DNA from: Acidimicrobiaceae bacterium
Lineage (GTDB): Bacteria > Actinomycetota > Acidimicrobiia > Acidimicrobiales > Acidimicrobiaceae
DNA: 19,682 bases
Assembly: GCA_013044365.1 (NCBI GenBank)
Contig: JABEUP010000039.1
Span: 1-19,682, forward strand
Direction of reading: 5' to 3'
Numbering within the stretch: position 1 is the stretch's first letter; the number at the start of each line of letters is the position of its first letter. This document shows positions 1 to 7,767 of this stretch, piece after piece. The notes under the pieces are model-generated. The model ran no database searches, was not told where the DNA came from, and was given only the letters and a program-made list of their open reading frames with translations. The translations under genes and the position numbers were made by a program.

Positions 1-569
1 CTGGAGTTGGGGCGACAATTTACTTTGGATCTGACGGTGCAACCAGGCAGATCCAGGAAGTGTCCAACGTGTTTGCTGAAGCTCATAGACAGGGCATGTT
101 TACTGTTCTATGGTGCTATCTGAGAAACCCGGCATTCAAGACCGATGAAGCGGATTACCACCTCGCTGCAGATTTGACAGGGCAGGCCAATCACCTCGGA
201 GTCACTATCGAGGCCGATATCATTAAGCAAAAACTTCCAGAAAATAATGGTGGTTTTAATGCGTTGAAGTTTGGCAGGACAGACAAACTTGTCTACGAGA
301 AGCTCACAACTGACAATCCGATTGATCTTACCAGATGGCAGGTTGTCAACTGTTATGCAGGCCGTGTGGGTCTAATAAATTCAGGGGGAGAGTCGAGAGG
401 CGCTTCCGACCTTGCTGAGGTGGTACGTACTGCGGTGATCAACAAGAGAGCCGGCGGACAGGGTCTTATCGTGGGTCGAAAAGCATTTCAGCGTCCACGT
501 TCCGAAGGGGTGGCGCTTATCCGGGCCATTCAGGATGTATACCTCGATGCTTCTATCGCTATTGCTTAG
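1..569 (+). CDS. fbaB: Class I fructose-bisphosphate aldolase, 3' part (5'-truncated)
   Basis: The reading frame is open from base 3 to the TAG at 567-569, so the gene starts before the window. About 188 residues of the C-terminal half are present, out of roughly 300-350 in the family. It cleaves fructose 1,6-bisphosphate to dihydroxyacetone phosphate and glyceraldehyde 3-phosphate, and acts in the reverse direction, in the cytoplasm. The sequence closely follows E. coli FbaB: GATIYFGS near the left edge, VLWCYLRN, DLTGQANHLG, and ADIIKQK, whose first Lys is the probable Schiff-base residue by analogy with archaeal-type aldolases. INSGGE and GLIVGRKAF are the phosphate-binding loops near the C-terminus. 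It is a metal-independent lysine-type enzyme. It runs convergently into the DUF1015 gene with 44 bases between them. The internal GTG at 60 is not a start, because homology continues upstream of it. Confidence 0.93.
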   Translation, partial: GVGATIYFGSDGATRQIQEVSNVFAEAHRQGMFTVLWCYLRNPAFKTDEADYHLAADLTGQANHLGVTIEADIIKQKLPENNGGFNALKFGRTDKLVYEKLTTDNPIDLTRWQVVNCYAGRVGLINSGGESRGASDLAEVVRTAVINKRAGGQGLIVGRKAFQRPRSEGVALIRAIQDVYLDASIAIA

Positions 570-613
570 TCTATCGGCTGGAGCTTTTCTCGAAGAAGGC
601 GGGTTTCTTTCAA

Positions 614-1702
614 CTAGATATTGAGTCGGTCGCCAAGAATTAGGCCGGATAGTGGTTTTGGGTAAAACATAGTTGATTTCGGTGGAAGAGGCATGTCGTT
701 GAGTGCCGCCACGCGAATTTGATCGATGGTAACGGGCCTGGTTACTATCCCAATTTTTGTCCGGTCCATTTTGACCTTTTCACGTAATTTGTCGATGTCT
801 GTAATATATTGAGTCGATCGGGCTTCTAAAAGCCGGGCAATAGCTTGAGACAAAATCGCATCATTGGCGTAACCGGCCCCTTCCTGAGGCTTTACCTTTA
901 GCACCAACGTGCCTAAGAGAATCAGCAAAGAGTCAAGGTCTTGATATATTCCGATTGAGGGTCTGTCGTATGGCACCACGATGAAGTGTTTCCTGAGTCT
1001 GTCTAAAACCTCCGTATTTTCCAACCTTGTTTTGAAGCATCGGTGAATTGGGCGAATTTCAGCCTGCAGAGTGGATAGGTCGGTTAAGAAGCAGAGGAGT
1101 CTGACGATAGTTCCTGGTGGGGACATTGACAGTTTTTTGAGAGAGCGGGCGAATCTGTGATGTCCGTCGGCGATTATGATTTGAGAGGTATCAATAGCGG
1201 TGGCAATTCGTTGCTTCTCGCTGCTATCGGTAATTTGCCACACTTGGTGTACTACTCCGTCGTAGTCTTTTACAGAGGCGAGCAGTGGGTTCTTATGAGT
1301 TGTTTGAACCTTTAGCATGTTCTGAACTGAAATTCCCCATATCGGTCCGGTTCCGGGCCGTACTACCAGCGGGTCAATAGTATCCGAAGGGACCTCCGTC
1401 CCCGAGGTAATAGTTTGCTCATGAGCAAAAATATGTTCGTGCCGAACGAGATTTGTGGTTTTAATATTCAAGGTGGGATGAGGCGGTTCGTCGAGGTCGA
1501 GTTCTAAAATTCCAAAAATACCTTCAACCTGCCTGCGTTTTCCAGTTAAGTCTGCAAACGACATTTGGTATATGTAGTAACCTGGATCCTTATCCTTGAT
1601 TAGATCTTCCAGTCGCGGCGCGGCGGGAGGTGAAGCAAGTTTGTCGGGACCTACTAAAGCAGTATTGTAGCGGTATGAAGCTAGCGGTCTAAATTTGTGC
1701 AA
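614..1702 (-). CDS. DUF1015 family protein
   Basis: A 362-residue protein, near the family's usual length of about 400. The start is TTG; no ATG or GTG lies in frame nearby. The N-terminus (KFRPLASYRYN) and the signature ADGHHRF at residues 178-184 are typical of DUF1015, as is the RHEHIFAHEQT stretch at about 88-98, which corresponds to the family's conserved His-Glu-Arg region. The biochemical role of the family is not settled to my knowledge. The early Pro-Pro-Tyr-Asp motif of many members reads SPPAAPRLEDL here (about 24-34), so that motif has decayed. The gene is divergent from the HAD phosphatase with 80 bases between them. A perfect TATAAT on the minus strand lies about 28 bases upstream of the start. 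The family call is firm; no function is claimed. Confidence 0.85.
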   Translation of the reverse strand: MHKFRPLASYRYNTALVGPDKLASPPAAPRLEDLIKDKDPGYYIYQMSFADLTGKRRQVEGIFGILELDLDEPPHPTLNIKTTNLVRHEHIFAHEQTITSGTEVPSDTIDPLVVRPGTGPIWGISVQNMLKVQTTHKNPLLASVKDYDGVVHQVWQITDSSEKQRIATAIDTSQIIIADGHHRFARSLKKLSMSPPGTIVRLLCFLTDLSTLQAEIRPIHRCFKTRLENTEVLDRLRKHFIVVPYDRPSIGIYQDLDSLLILLGTLVLKVKPQEGAGYANDAILSQAIARLLEARSTQYITDIDKLREKVKMDRTKIGIVTRPVTIDQIRVAALNDMPLPPKSTMFYPKPLSGLILGDRLNI

Positions 1703-1729
1703 GGATCTTTGCTTCCACGTAGAGTTGAA

Positions 1730-1735
1730 ATTATA
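1730..1735 (-). promoter_or_regulatory. Candidate -10 box for the DUF1015 gene
   Basis: Read on the minus strand this is TATAAT, a perfect match to the sigma-70-type -10 hexamer. It lies about 28 bases before the TTG start at 1702, inside the 80-base divergent spacer. I see no good -35 box at 16-18 bases, so the call rests on one hexamer. On the plus strand the spacer also holds TTGAAA at 1725-1730, but no convincing partner box. Confidence 0.3.
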
Positions 1736-1782
1736 AATGAGAAGTTAGCATCTAGCTGATCGAATTAGGCAGTGGAGACGCT

Positions 1783-2565
1783 TTGAATTGGATTTTGGAT
1801 TTAGACGGCGTTGTGTGGCGTGGTAATCAGGCAGTGGAAGGATCTTCTGAGGCAATATCGAGATTAGGTGCCTTGGGGCAGAGCGTTTTTTTTGTAACGA
1901 ACAACTCCCTACTCACTCCTGCTGAGTACGTGGTGAAGATGCAGTCCTTTGGAATCGTTGCCGAGGTTGAACAGATATTTACCTCCGGCATGGCTGCCGC
2001 GTCATTACTCGAGCCTGATGACAGGGTGTTTATCATTGGTGGCGGCAATGGTCTAAGGGAAGCGGTTCAAGAGCGTGGCATTCAGCTTGTGGACGATCCT
2101 GACCAGGTGGATGCCGTTGTACTCGGATGGGATCCTGGCATTAATTTTGACAAGATAACGGTCGCGATGAGGGCGATTAGAGGCGGTGCTCGGTATATAG
2201 CCACAAACGCCGATCCAACTTATCCGAATCCAGAGGGGTTATTGCCCGGTACCGGTAGTTTGGCAGCTGCGGTGGCAACTGCTTCTGGTGCCGAGCCACT
2301 TGTTGCCGGTAAGCCTTATCCGGCTATAGTTTCTCTAATTAAACCTTTCTTGTCTGGCGACGATGTCATGGTGGGTGATCGTCTCACAACGGACGGCCAA
2401 TTCGCGCGTGTACTGGGAGTACATTTTGGACTCGTCCTAACCGGTGTAAATGAGCCGTTCAGGCCGTCTGATGTGGCGAAATCAACAACCATTGCGCGTG
2501 ATTTGTTGTCTCTCGTCGCAATTTTTGAAGAGCATGCAAGCCTGCCGGACGGTAACTACACATGA
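1783..2565 (+). CDS. HAD-IIA family (NagD/PGP-like) phosphatase
   Basis: A 260-residue haloacid-dehalogenase hydrolase of the NagD/phosphoglycolate-phosphatase-like subclass, which removes phosphate from small metabolites or nucleotides. The start is TTG with GGAG about 8 bases before it. Motif I is DLDGVVW, with nucleophile Asp6 and acid/base Asp8. Motif II is VTNNS at 38-42, motif III is Lys177 in AGKPYP, and motif IV is GDR with Asp199 followed by Asp204. The C2-type cap lies between motifs II and III, about residues 60-170, including GGGNG and ATNADPTYP. Length and motif order are normal for the family. The next gene starts 34 bases downstream on the same strand and may be co-transcribed. 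The substrate cannot be told from sequence. Confidence 0.9.
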   Translation: MNWILDLDGVVWRGNQAVEGSSEAISRLGALGQSVFFVTNNSLLTPAEYVVKMQSFGIVAEVEQIFTSGMAAASLLEPDDRVFIIGGGNGLREAVQERGIQLVDDPDQVDAVVLGWDPGINFDKITVAMRAIRGGARYIATNADPTYPNPEGLLPGTGSLAAAVATASGAEPLVAGKPYPAIVSLIKPFLSGDDVMVGDRLTTDGQFARVLGVHFGLVLTGVNEPFRPSDVAKSTTIARDLLSLVAIFEEHASLPDGNYT

Positions 2566-2580
2566 TAAATGCTATGACTA

Positions 2581-2592
2581 CATTCATGAATG
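2581..2592. promoter_or_regulatory. 12-bp perfect palindrome before the MDR oxidoreductase
   Basis: CATTCATGAATG reads the same on both strands and ends 7 bases before the ATG at 2600, within the 34-base gap after the HAD gene. It covers the place where a Shine-Dalgarno sequence would be expected, and no clear one is seen. It could be a dimer-binding operator, or chance. Confidence 0.25.
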
Positions 2593-2599
2593 ATTCGAA

Positions 2600-3604
2600 A
2601 TGAAGACCCTGGAGATTGTGCTACTAAAACGGCCGATTGGATTACCCGTGGAATCCGACTTCGGTATTCGGGAGATCGACCTTGAGGGTCCGGAAGAAGG
2701 TGAGGTACTTATAACGACGCTCTGGCTTTCAGTCGATCCCTATATGCGTGGAAGAATGAGCGGAGTCAAATCCTATGTTGCTCCATTTGAAATTAATCAG
2801 CCTCTAAACGGTGGCGGAGTTGGACAGGTTGTCGAATCAAAAGATCCTTCGCTGAAACCGGGCGATTTTGTCCTGGGAAACCTGACGTGGAGAGAATCCA
2901 ATATTGTCCGTGCGAACTATTTGCGTAGGCTGGATCCCGATCAGGCTCCGTTGTCTTGTCATTTGGGGGTTTTGGGAATGCCGGGATTGACGGCATTTGT
3001 GGGGTTGCGGAGAATTGGAGGGCTCAAGCCGTCTGACACGGTGTTCATTTCAGCGGCTGCCGGTGCGGTGGGATCAGTGGCTGGGCAAATTGCAAAGATT
3101 TCCGGTGCAACCGTTATTGGTTCCACTGGCTCTAATGAAAAGGCTGCATCTCTGCTTGCGAAGGGTTTTGATTATGCCTTCAATTACAAGGAAAAATCCA
3201 TCTCTCGGGCGCTCAGGGAGTTTGCGCCGAATGGGTTGGACCTGTACTTCGATAACGTCGGTGGTGATCATCTGTACGATTCAATATCGAACATGGCCAA
3301 CTTTGGCAGAATAGTGATGTGTGGGGCAATTTCACAGTACAACCTGACCCAGCCCCCGACTGGACCATCCAACCTTTCATTGGTGGTGTCACGTCGGCTG
3401 ACTCTTCGTGGATTTATAGTTTCAGACCACAACGATATGCAGGAGCCGTTCCTGGCAGAGGCAACTGGTTGGATACGCCATGGAAAGCTGACATATGACG
3501 AGACGGTGCGAATCGGGTTGGATCAGGCTCCAAAGGCCCTCATAGATCTTCTAGAGGGCGTTAACCTAGGTAAGATGCTGGTGAAGCTCGCTGATCCCGG
3601 CTGA
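2600..3604 (+). CDS. Zinc-independent NADP-dependent MDR oxidoreductase (CurA/leukotriene-B4-dehydrogenase-like)
   Basis: A 334-residue medium-chain dehydrogenase/reductase of the CurA / prostaglandin-reductase-like group, which reduces the activated double bond of enones or curcumin-like compounds with NADPH. The start is ATG with a poor Shine-Dalgarno. The N-terminal GroES-like half has LSVDPYMRGRM at about 43-53, diagnostic of this group, then GGGVGQVVES at 71-80. The Rossmann half starts with AAAGAVGS at 152-159. DNVGG at about 218-222 precedes the active-site region, and ICGAI-type context appears as MCGAISQYN. The catalytic and structural zinc ligands of alcohol dehydrogenases are absent, as expected. 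Length matches the family. It follows the HAD gene on the same strand. Substrate and physiological role are unknown; detoxification of electrophiles is the usual guess. Confidence 0.9.
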   Translation: MKTLEIVLLKRPIGLPVESDFGIREIDLEGPEEGEVLITTLWLSVDPYMRGRMSGVKSYVAPFEINQPLNGGGVGQVVESKDPSLKPGDFVLGNLTWRESNIVRANYLRRLDPDQAPLSCHLGVLGMPGLTAFVGLRRIGGLKPSDTVFISAAAGAVGSVAGQIAKISGATVIGSTGSNEKAASLLAKGFDYAFNYKEKSISRALREFAPNGLDLYFDNVGGDHLYDSISNMANFGRIVMCGAISQYNLTQPPTGPSNLSLVVSRRLTLRGFIVSDHNDMQEPFLAEATGWIRHGKLTYDETVRIGLDQAPKALIDLLEGVNLGKMLVKLADPG

Positions 3605-3796
3605 CATGTCCCGGCGGACAATCAAAATGGCTCCAAGTGCTAATTGTTCTCGGGAAGAGGCTACCTGTGCACGGTTACGATAAACGGCTCTTGGGAGTAT
3701 CCTGATTTTGTCTGGTGCTCCGTTGGAGGCCGAGTAGGCAAATATTAGAGAACTCTCACATTTGACTAATATAAACTGTGGTGCTCGGCAGCGAAA

Positions 3797-4396
3797 ATGG
3801 ATCAAACGAACGAACTGGGAATATCCATGCCTAACAAATCATTTCGACCACTCAGGTTTGTGTGGTTGGGAACTGGGGCCATGGCGTTCTTTAGTGTATA
3901 CATAGCTTTTAACGGCTTTGGTGTATCTGATGTTAGTCAGGTCTCCGATGTGGTAGGGAGCGTCTCGATCCTGCCCACTCCCCTTGGTCCAAGTACGGTA
4001 TTAGGGCCGAGCGAAGTAACCGCTGGCGGAAACATAGCTGGGTCCGCGGGAAAAAAGTTGATTGAGGTGCCGTCTTCGTCGCCGGTATTAAATTATTCGG
4101 ACGATGCTAGCCGTCTAACCCAATTAAGGCCAGTCTCGGATGCGGGGTATTCAACAGTCCGGTCATCAACGTCAAGCCCGTCAACGACGGAATATCAGAA
4201 TACTAAATCGCAGCCAGTTCCCACTTCCGATGGTGGCGACCATTCCACAGAGACTCGAACCACGCTCGTGCAGCAACCTGCATCTACTGGACAAGCATCC
4301 GGTGTATCAACTACCACGACCTCCACGACCTCCACGACCTCCACTACTATTGCCAGTAGTGACGGGAAATCCACCACTACTGGAACAGACAATTAA
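3797..4396 (+). CDS. Thr/Ser-rich membrane-anchored hypothetical protein
   Basis: No family recognised. The 199-residue frame may really start at the second ATG (3827), which has GGGA 6 bases upstream and would give 189 residues. One hydrophobic segment near the N-terminus (FVWLGTGAMAFFSVYIAF, about residues 26-43) after a basic stretch looks like a signal anchor. The rest is low-complexity and rich in Thr, Ser, Pro and Gly, with a Thr-Thr-Ser repeat near the C-terminus encoded by 9-bp tandem repeats. No Cys lipobox follows the hydrophobic segment. This composition fits an extracellular linker or stalk, possibly glycosylated. It precedes the histidine kinase by 111 bases on the same strand, so it could be part of that signalling operon. 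Coding status is supported by length, a sensible topology and strand context rather than homology. Confidence 0.6.
   Translation: MDQTNELGISMPNKSFRPLRFVWLGTGAMAFFSVYIAFNGFGVSDVSQVSDVVGSVSILPTPLGPSTVLGPSEVTAGGNIAGSAGKKLIEVPSSSPVLNYSDDASRLTQLRPVSDAGYSTVRSSTSSPSTTEYQNTKSQPVPTSDGGDHSTETRTTLVQQPASTGQASGVSTTTTSTTSTTSTTIASSDGKSTTTGTDN
4315..4341. repeat. Three tandem copies of a 9-bp unit
   Basis: The unit CACGACCTC occurs three times in a row and is followed by a decayed fourth copy beginning CACTAC. It encodes a Thr-Thr-Ser repeat in the tail of the Thr-rich protein. Nine-base units keep the frame, so copy-number changes would lengthen or shorten the stalk without breaking the gene. Confidence 0.85.
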
Positions 4397-4507
4397 TCGG
4401 TCAGTCCTGCAACTATTCGGTGGAACAGCCTAAAATCATTGGAGGGGAAGTTATCCAGGTGTCGGCGTCAATAAGATGGTTTCCGGGGCGTTGAGAGAGG
4501 ATGGAGG

Positions 4508-5926
4508 GTGCTGAAACCTCGGCGGTTTCGAACACGAGCGCTGTCGACCGTGACCCGGCTGCTGCTCATATATACCATCGTTTCAGTTGCCGCACTTGGT
4601 CTGGTGCTTACCCAGGTCATTAGGACCTATGCATCGCATGCAAAAAAGGTTATTATATCCGACCTGGGCGGTGAAGTGCCAGAGTTCGCCCGGGCTGCGA
4701 ATTTCCGCCCGGCAAACCAAGATCTCTTCACCTTCGCGCGTTCCTATCTCTCGTCTCATATTATTGCTAACCAGCACATACTTTTTATCGATATATTTGG
4801 TAATAGTGTGCTTGGTTCGGCGAATTCCTCTCAAGTCGTCGGTTTGGGGACCGTAAATTCTTTTCTCGCTAATCCGCCTAAATCCACTACTTTCGTGACA
4901 AGCAGCTTGAAATCGACACCGTATCTGGTTATGGGATCTCCGGTGGTGATGAACGGCAGGACTGTTGGATCTCTAGTGGGAGTTACCAGCCTTTCCGATC
5001 TCCAAAAGCAGGAATCTCAGGTTATGTTGCTAACCGGAGCGGAGGCCTTGATTGCTCTTATTTTTTCGGTTGGTGCAGGTTATTTTCTCCTTCGACGGGT
5101 CATGCATACGGTGGGGAAGGTTACCGAGACGGCGGTGAAAATATCGCGTGGCGATTTGGACCGGCGCATCGATTTTGTTGGCCAATCCGACGAGGTTGGT
5201 CGGTTGGCAATGGCGTTTGATGAGATGATCTCCAGAATTAGCCAAACTATGGATTCCCAGCGCAGATTGTTGGCGGATGTTTCTCACCAATTAAAGACTC
5301 CGTTGACGGTGATCAGGGGCAACCTGGAACTTATAAGCCGAAGCAAGGAACTGGATAAGGTTGAGCTCGATGAAGTCATCACGGTTGTTATTTCTGAAAC
5401 GGACCACATGAAGGCCATGCTTGATGGCTTACTTCTGTTGGAGCGAATGAATGAAGTCGGATCACTGAATGAGACTAACGTTGATCTGCGAAGTTTTGCA
5501 ACAGATGTATTTGCAAGTTCGCTTTCTCTTGGCAAGCGCGAATGGCATCTGGGAGATGTGCCGGATCTGGTGGTAAGTATCGATGCACCCAAAGTTAGAG
5601 GTGCGCTTTTGAATCTTTTGGACAATGCCGAAAAGGCGACTGAAGAAGGTGATCTCATTTCCCTATCGGTCGTTAAGTCTAACGGATACCTAGATATATC
5701 CGTGGCTGACTCAGGTTCGGGTATAGATCAGAAATATCTAGAGACAATCTTTGGACGATTCGAGCGCGGGGCAAGCCGGGACCAGCGTGGGGCTGGTTTG
5801 GGTCTCGCGATAGTTGACGCTGTGGCTAAGGCGCATGGTGGAACTGTTAAGGTGGAGTCTCTAGTTGGAAGCGGCAGTACATTTACTATGAGATTTCCAA
5901 GTTCACGCGTGGTTTCAGAGAGTTAG
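4508..5926 (+). CDS. Sensor histidine kinase with HAMP domain
   Basis: A 472-residue membrane sensor kinase. The start is GTG; an in-frame stop at 4472-4474 leaves no other start upstream, and GAGAGAGGA sits about 7 bases before it. Transmembrane helix 1 is at about 16-38, an extracytoplasmic sensor region at about 40-170, and helix 2 at about 174-195. HAMP follows at 196-248, then the H-box DVSHQLKTPLT with phospho-acceptor His260. The ATPase domain has NLLDNAEKAT (N box), VADSGSGID (G1), FGRFERG (F box) and GAGLGLAIV (G2). All catalytic motifs are intact. The response regulator starts 12 bases downstream, so the two form a classic two-component pair. The external domain has no motif I recognise, so the signal is unknown. 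The Thr-rich protein upstream may take part in sensing. Confidence 0.94.
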   Translation: MLKPRRFRTRALSTVTRLLLIYTIVSVAALGLVLTQVIRTYASHAKKVIISDLGGEVPEFARAANFRPANQDLFTFARSYLSSHIIANQHILFIDIFGNSVLGSANSSQVVGLGTVNSFLANPPKSTTFVTSSLKSTPYLVMGSPVVMNGRTVGSLVGVTSLSDLQKQESQVMLLTGAEALIALIFSVGAGYFLLRRVMHTVGKVTETAVKISRGDLDRRIDFVGQSDEVGRLAMAFDEMISRISQTMDSQRRLLADVSHQLKTPLTVIRGNLELISRSKELDKVELDEVITVVISETDHMKAMLDGLLLLERMNEVGSLNETNVDLRSFATDVFASSLSLGKREWHLGDVPDLVVSIDAPKVRGALLNLLDNAEKATEEGDLISLSVVKSNGYLDISVADSGSGIDQKYLETIFGRFERGASRDQRGAGLGLAIVDAVAKAHGGTVKVESLVGSGSTFTMRFPSSRVVSES

Positions 5927-5938
5927 GACCGATTCAGG

Positions 5939-6646
5939 GTGAATATCGTAATCGTCGAGGATGACGTCAAAATTGCAAGCTTTTTAGCCAAAGGTCTTAA
6001 GGCCGAAGGGTACGCTACCATGATTATTTCTGATGGTGATGAAGCCATGACTTCGGTACCAGCGATGGGTAATGATGTAGACCTTGTCCTATTGGACCTG
6101 TCACTTCCGGGTAAGGATGGTAAGGCCGTTCTTACTTCTTGGCGGGCAAATAAATTCACCCGTCCGGTAATAATCCTTACGGCACGCGATGACATCTCAG
6201 ACAAAATACGGGGTTTGGATTCCGGAGCAAATGACTACGTGACAAAGCCGTTCTCCTTTGCGGAACTCCTGGCGCGCATTCGTGCCGTCCTGAGGGGACT
6301 CGACCAGACTTCTGCTACTGTGCTTCAGGTTCTGGATCTGGATTTGGATCTTGTAACCAAGTTGGCCTGGAGAGGCGGACAGAGAATTGACCTGGCTCCA
6401 AAGGAGTGGGCATTGTTGGAGCTCTTCATGCGTAATCCAAACCAAATCCTGTCACGGATGCAAATCCTCAACCACGTTTGGGATTATTCATTCGATCCGG
6501 GCAGCAATATTGTCGATGTCTACGTGGGATATCTGCGGAAGAAAATAAATCTTCCGGGAAAGACTGAGCTGCTTCTTACTATCAGGGGAGCGGGATATCG
6601 TTTTCTGCCATCGCAATACCAGTCGGCACCGGCAAGCTCAAGTTGA
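5939..6646 (+). CDS. OmpR/PhoB-family response regulator
   Basis: A 235-residue DNA-binding response regulator, partner of the kinase 12 bases upstream. The start is GTG. The receiver domain (1-115) has the acidic pocket Glu7-Asp8-Asp9, phospho-acceptor Asp53 in LLDLSLPG, switch Thr81 and conserved Lys103 in VTKPFSF. The C-terminal winged helix (about 125-228) shows LAPKEWALLELFMRNP, the recognition-helix region and the wing GAGYRFLPS, typical of OmpR/PhoB. All key residues are present and the length is normal. It probably controls membrane or envelope genes in answer to the kinase, but its targets are unknown. It ends facing the LOG gene with 65 bases between them and no clear terminator. 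Confidence 0.95.
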   Translation: MNIVIVEDDVKIASFLAKGLKAEGYATMIISDGDEAMTSVPAMGNDVDLVLLDLSLPGKDGKAVLTSWRANKFTRPVIILTARDDISDKIRGLDSGANDYVTKPFSFAELLARIRAVLRGLDQTSATVLQVLDLDLDLVTKLAWRGGQRIDLAPKEWALLELFMRNPNQILSRMQILNHVWDYSFDPGSNIVDVYVGYLRKKINLPGKTELLLTIRGAGYRFLPSQYQSAPASSS

Positions 6647-6711
6647 CGAGGCGCATCTCGTATCCTCTTTGGCGTTTGATCCCGGAACTTTGTTTGGTTT
6701 GCGGTACCGGA

Positions 6712-7746
6712 TTAAGTGCTGGCCAGCCGATTGAGTGCATCGATGAAGTTCCTAAGACGTCCATGATAGATTTGATTGAACTGTAGCGACAACCGGAATA
6801 GCGAGACAAAGTCGTTGTCTGTCACCTCCTCTGGCGTAGGGTCGCATCTTTCAATTCTTCCCGACTGGCATATATCTCCAAAATCATCGTTGAGGAACTT
6901 GAGTTCCTCATCAGTAACTGGATTGTTGATCCGGACGATCATCCGATTCCCAACAAAACGCGTGCTGTGAAAGTTACGGTAAAAGTTGACAAGTTCGTTG
7001 ATGGCGTCGTCGACACTCTGGGTTATTAGATATATTGATTGATCTGGAGGTGAGACCAGTCCGCGGGAAACGACCTCCTGCTTGATGAAGCGTTCCCATT
7101 CGAGCCAGTAAGTTCCTCCTTTAGCGTCGAGGAGGACTACGGGAGCTGGCTGTGCCTTCCCGGTCTGTATCAGGGTCAGGAGCTCAAAGGTTTCATCGAG
7201 AGTTCCAAATCCTCCCGGCATGATCACGAATCCGTCTGACTCCTTAATCAGCATTACCTTGCGGGTAAAGAAGTACTTCATTTTCACGAGTTTCGGATCG
7301 TTGGCAATTATAGAGTTGGCTAGCTGTTCGTGTGGAAGCTTGATATTGACACCAAAGCTCATCTCCGGCCCAGCACCCTCAAGCCCTGCCTGCATAATTC
7401 CCTGACCCGCGCCAGTGACCGTCATCCACCCATGCTCGGCAAGTCGTTTCGCCACTTCTGTAGCCACCTCATATGTCGGGTCTGAAGGGTTGGTCCGCGC
7501 TGAACCGAACAGCGTGACTTTGCGCTGAAGGTGATAGGGCTCGAATACTTTGAAGGCATTTGAGAGTTCACGCAGAGAGTCAGAGGCGATTTTCAGATCG
7601 AGACGCTCAAAATTAGAGCCGGCGATCGCTAACGCGGTTGTCAGCAGATGACGCACGACGTCACGATTGTTAGTGACTTTTAATTGGCCAAGGATCTCCG
7701 TTACGAGCAGACCGACTGATTCTGAGGTTGAGGGTGTAGCGGTCAA
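6712..7746 (-). CDS. LOG-family (TIGR00730-type) nucleotide phosphoribohydrolase-like protein
   Basis: A 344-residue Rossmann-fold protein of the LOG / 'lysine decarboxylase-like' family, whose characterised members cleave nucleoside 5'-monophosphates to free base and ribose 5-phosphate (cytokinin activation in plants, nucleotide turnover in bacteria). The start is TTG with AGGAGA just upstream. Key motifs are TLFGSARTNP at about 78-87, TGAGQGIMQAG at 111-121, FTRKVMLIKESDGF at about 160-173 and the signature PGGFGTLDE at 177-185. About 75 residues precede the Rossmann core and about 100 follow it, so it belongs to a longer clade than plain LOG (about 190 residues). It starts 21 bases after the fbiC stop on the same strand, so co-transcription with fbiC is likely. 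The nucleotide substrate is not known. Confidence 0.88.
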   Translation of the reverse strand: MTATPSTSESVGLLVTEILGQLKVTNNRDVVRHLLTTALAIAGSNFERLDLKIASDSLRELSNAFKVFEPYHLQRKVTLFGSARTNPSDPTYEVATEVAKRLAEHGWMTVTGAGQGIMQAGLEGAGPEMSFGVNIKLPHEQLANSIIANDPKLVKMKYFFTRKVMLIKESDGFVIMPGGFGTLDETFELLTLIQTGKAQPAPVVLLDAKGGTYWLEWERFIKQEVVSRGLVSPPDQSIYLITQSVDDAINELVNFYRNFHSTRFVGNRMIVRINNPVTDEELKFLNDDFGDICQSGRIERCDPTPEEVTDNDFVSLFRLSLQFNQIYHGRLRNFIDALNRLAST

Positions 7747-7767
7747 TGTTCTCCTATTTCCTGAAGT

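Noticed and set aside
585..599. Hairpin between the aldolase and DUF1015 genes as a terminator
   Set aside because: The stem is only 4 Watson-Crick pairs plus two G-T pairs, and no clean T-run follows.
2997..3314. 105-residue alternative frame inside the oxidoreductase gene
   Set aside because: It is entirely within a conserved gene and has no motif; there is no sign of a frameshift in the main frame.
3566..3805. A 79-residue minus-strand frame that fills the gap after the oxidoreductase gene
   Set aside because: It overlaps the end of a certain gene and the start of the next, has no recognisable motif or ribosome site, and reads like random composition.
4315..4341. Tandem repeat as a possible CRISPR or origin iteron
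   Set aside because: Units are only 9 bases with no spacers, and they lie inside a coding frame.
4140..4433. Alternative frames across the Thr-rich gene, including a Pro-Arg repeat frame and a Val-rich minus-strand frame
   Set aside because: They arise from the 9-bp tandem repeat being read in other frames. Only the Thr/Ser frame has a membrane anchor and a sensible layout.
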